Assembly (NCBI GenBank): GCA_018105865.1
Contig: CM030852.1
Coordinates: 12,195,245 to 12,259,244 of the forward strand
Source: Metaphire vulgaris
Taxonomy: Eukaryota; Annelida; Clitellata; Crassiclitellata; Megascolecidae
Direction: 5' to 3'
Length of the DNA: 64,000 nt
The notes under the pieces were generated by a model. It was given only the letters and a program-made list of their open reading frames with translations. It was not told the origin of the DNA and ran no database searches. Shown piece after piece: positions 61,491-64,000 of this stretch; position 1 is the stretch's first letter; each line of letters opens with the position of its first letter. A program made the translations under genes and the position numbers.

Positions 61491-62620
61491 ACTTGCTAAA
61501 TCCCAGCTATATAAGCCCCTCAAAAACTGAAGTTGTGTCGGGCTTAAAAGTCTAATAGACGTTCACGATCATGCTGATGAGTATCCATGTTGATGGGCGC
61601 TCGTACTCGTGATTTCGTGATTAGGCTACAGGAAATTTAATTGGCAACAAGAAAAAAGAAAATAATTCATTTTAAATTCATGTTATTTTAATAGTAAATT
61701 ATTCTTGCACTTGCAATAGAAGTTCGTATTTTCCTATCAGAATGCAGAAATTTGAGTGCGAATGAGTTTACAATACACGAGTGCATTCAAATGTGGCAAT
61801 ACAGTTAGTTGTCGATAATTATATATTATTGGCCTATTATTATGGTTGGGTTCGTGAATATCGCGAAGTATTAATGAAAAACCATTGCGTGGAGAAATAC
61901 TGTAAACGTTGTCTCATTAAATCGGCATCTCCTTGTTTTTGATTATAACTTTTCTATATACAGACCGATTTCAATGAATACTAGGCCTAAATCACTGTGT
62001 TCCTAAGAAAATTTGCTTTTATGCGATATGATTTTCATTTATACTTTGCAAATATTCTGTATAAAGCGCAATATAATAACATGTAAAGAATGTAGTAGCC
62101 TACATCCAGCTTATTTTGCTCAATAAAACAACCAACAATTGGGAGTGTTTCAAATAGGTGTGTTTGGAAATTCATAACTGGTAGGGCACGTTGGAACGAA
62201 TTTTTAGCAGGGTGTGCAGATTTTCCGAGGCGAGGGGTTTGGTTGTCACATTTTTCGGTGGACAAGCCAAAAAAGGTCAGTTCCTATATATTTTTGAGTC
62301 TACAAGCAAAAAAATCATTTCCTATATATATTTTTGAGTTGAAAATTCCAAGGGGTGCAGATCTGCACCCCAGCCTCGTCTTCCAGAGGGTGCGCTGCAC
62401 CGCACCTACTTTTCTCCAGAGATGTAGCTGCACCCCTGCACCCCCCACTTTGTACGGGCCTGTATCTGGCACAATTTACCATACGAGATGGTAAATGTTC
62501 ACATCTTGTGTTCAAACTGTCCTTCACCTATACAGCCACACGCGCTTGAAGTCTTTTTCGCCAAAGGGTCTGCTTCCACACCAATCCATAATGTCGTCAC
62601 AGCTACAATTCTCCGTGTTA
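61491..62620. other. No gene; MITE-like fragments in the right part
   Basis: Plain AT-rich sequence to about 62190. Then TGACAAGC-type motifs (GACAAGCCAAAAAAGGTCAG near 62260) and CTGCACCCC-type words suggest a damaged MITE at about 62200-62465. Confidence 0.35.
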
Positions 62621-62625
62621 CTTAC

Positions 62626-62937
62626 CAGAGACGTCATTTCACTGTTTTTCAGGGGGGGCAAGACACTTTCGACCGTTCAAGTTTGCGAAAAAGTTGGCGA
62701 CTTTTGTTGTTGCTTGTCAGCTATTTTGTGTGATTGGTTACTTCAGATTCCACATCAATCAAGTCCTCCTTTATGGGTTGATGACCTTTTTTTGCTTTTC
62801 AGTCTTTTACCTATTTAGCCAGCCAATTTACATGTAAAAACTAAATAACACAAACATTGGTGGACAAAAAAATTTTCCTCTAAAAATCAGAGGGGCAACG
62901 GCCCCCTCTGCCCCCGCTCCCCCAAATGACGTCCCTG
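62626..62937. mobile_element. hAT-like MITE, CAGAGACGTCATTT ends
   Basis: The exact TSD TTACTTAC is at 62618-62625 and 62938-62945. Ends CAGAGACGTCATTT and AAATGACGTCCCTG. Confidence 0.85.
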
Positions 62938-63272
62938 TTACTTACCCTTCTTGTAAGAACTATCCAATATTACTAATAGCATTTCAAAAGCAAGTATTCT
63001 TCTATAGTTCCTACAAGTCTTTTGAAATGTTTCGTGACTCACGTCCACATAGAAATTTGATATTAGAACTTAGTAATTAGAGATCAGATGTTAGAAATGG
63101 TATCTTAAGTTAGTTCGATTCATACATAGTGACTAAAGCACAAACTTATTAACTGAAATTTAATATGTAGACTATGCTGTATTGTATGTGGTACTACGAA
63201 TCGCGTTTTTTCTAAAATTAAAGAAAAGAGCTGTAGCGTACAAACAGAAGTTAGAATAGAGGGCTGTATTGT

Positions 63273-63555
63273 CAGTGGCGTAGCGAGGGGGCAGAGGGGG
63301 CGAAAGCGCTCCAGGCGGCACTTGTCCTAGAGGCGGCATTTTTTAGATTTCCTAATTAATTTTAAAAAATAATTATTAGAATTTTTTTGCATGTCAGACT
63401 TTTTATAGACTCGATAACGTTGTTTTTTTGCTTGTCAGACTTTTTAAAGACTTGATTGGTAAGGTTTTTCCAATGAAATTTTGAAAATTTTCCGTCGCGA
63501 AAAGGCGGCACTTTTTTTATCGCCCCAGGCGGCACTTTGCCTAGCTACGCCACTG
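63273..63555. mobile_element. hAT-like MITE, CAGTGGCGTAGCGAGG ends
   Basis: The exact TSD TGTATTGT is at 63265-63272 and 63556-63563. Ends CAGTGGCGTAGC and GCTACGCCACTG. The inside has GGCGGCACTT words twice and two TTTTTTGC-TGTCAGACTT motifs. Confidence 0.9.
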
Positions 63556-63834
63556 TGTATTGTGGCAATCCCGGGTCGCGGTCTCGTGTTACAGGGTACC
63601 GAGCCGCCGTCATTCGCGCGATAAAATCTGACTTCGGGCCTCGAGACGAAGGCGACCGAACAATCACAAGCGCCACCTCTCTGCCCGTTTTCGAACGGTG
63701 ACATTTCATTTTTAACCGTGACAAAGCACTTAGGCCGCGGCGTCGCCAACCAACCGATATCCGTCCGTTACAGATAAAGAAAATTAATCTGAGCATGGCT
63801 ATTTAAACAACAGCATTAATTAATTAGACGCCAA

Positions 63835-63920
63835 TCGAGAGCAACGTGATCACAGGACTTGTTGAAGGAAACAGAAGACGAGGACGACCGAGGATACGCT
63901 GGATTGACAACATTACGACG
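63835..63920 (+). mobile_element. LINE C-terminal fragment cut by another element
   Basis: Reads VITGLVEGNRRRGRPRIRWI, the basic tail of a LINE polyprotein, and stops where a CAGTGCCGGATTAAG-type hAT end begins (about 63927), which runs off the window. Confidence 0.65.
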
Positions 63921-64000
63921 TGGACAGTGCCGGATTAAGCCCCGTGGAGGCCCACAGGCAGTCAAAACTTTTGTGGCCTCAGGGGCCAGACCCCTAATGA

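Overview
The window is nuclear DNA of a multicellular animal, probably an aquatic invertebrate; I cannot name the species. It has spliced genes with GT/AG signals, metazoan families (Mab-21/cGAS-like, TRIM with RING, B-boxes, coiled coil and beta-propeller, an animal HtrL/YibB-type protein), many LINE 3' ends, a tRNA-derived SINE, numerous hAT-type MITEs with 8-bp target-site duplications (TSDs), and very long trinucleotide microsatellites (ATT, ATG, ACT and ACC classes). There are no operons, rRNA genes, CRISPR arrays or recognisable cellular tRNA genes. Most long low-complexity reading frames (poly-N, -D, -S, -T, -V, -I, -M, -H, -Y) are microsatellites, not genes.

Layout. 1-1.9 kb: LINE debris and empty sequence. 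1.95-4.17 kb (+): a Mab-21/cGAS-like nucleotidyltransferase in one exon, split by two frameshifts. 5.97-6.26 kb: a possible signal-peptide exon. 6.85-36.7 kb: a tandem cluster of three paralogous secreted-protein genes on the + strand. Each has exon 1 (signal peptide plus coiled coil), exon 2 (coiled coil plus a Cys-Cys pair) and exon 3 (galactose-binding/jelly-roll-like domain), joined by two phase-1 introns. Copy 2 (20237-24300) is intact. Copy 1 (7165-11616) has a stop codon in its signal peptide. Copy 3 (33259-36730) is older and has a one-base frame slip in exon 1. Copies 1 and 2 lie in a recent segmental duplication (about 6850-12882 and 19918-25451).

38.8-41.9 kb (-): a TRIM-type gene in two exons with three apparent frameshifts. 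49.27-52.13 kb (+): an HtrL/YibB-like protein, exon 2 certain and exon 1 inferred. The remainder is mostly transposon-derived. It includes a complete 2.17-kb DNA transposon (57762-59932) with terminal inverted repeats, an 8-bp TSD and a decayed transposase-like gene, plus some fifteen MITEs whose TSDs can be read exactly or nearly so.

How the genes may relate: a Mab-21/cGAS-like enzyme, a TRIM protein and a tandem family of rapidly diverging secreted coiled-coil/lectin-like proteins would fit an innate-immunity neighbourhood. That is inference from family knowledge, not shown by the sequence. The strongest novel signal is the tandem family: its coding exons diverge in an unusual pattern, with exon 1 more divergent than its flanks and all ten exon 3 differences between copies 1 and 2 changing the protein. 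All comparisons were made by eye, and the small-indel frameshifts could be assembly errors.
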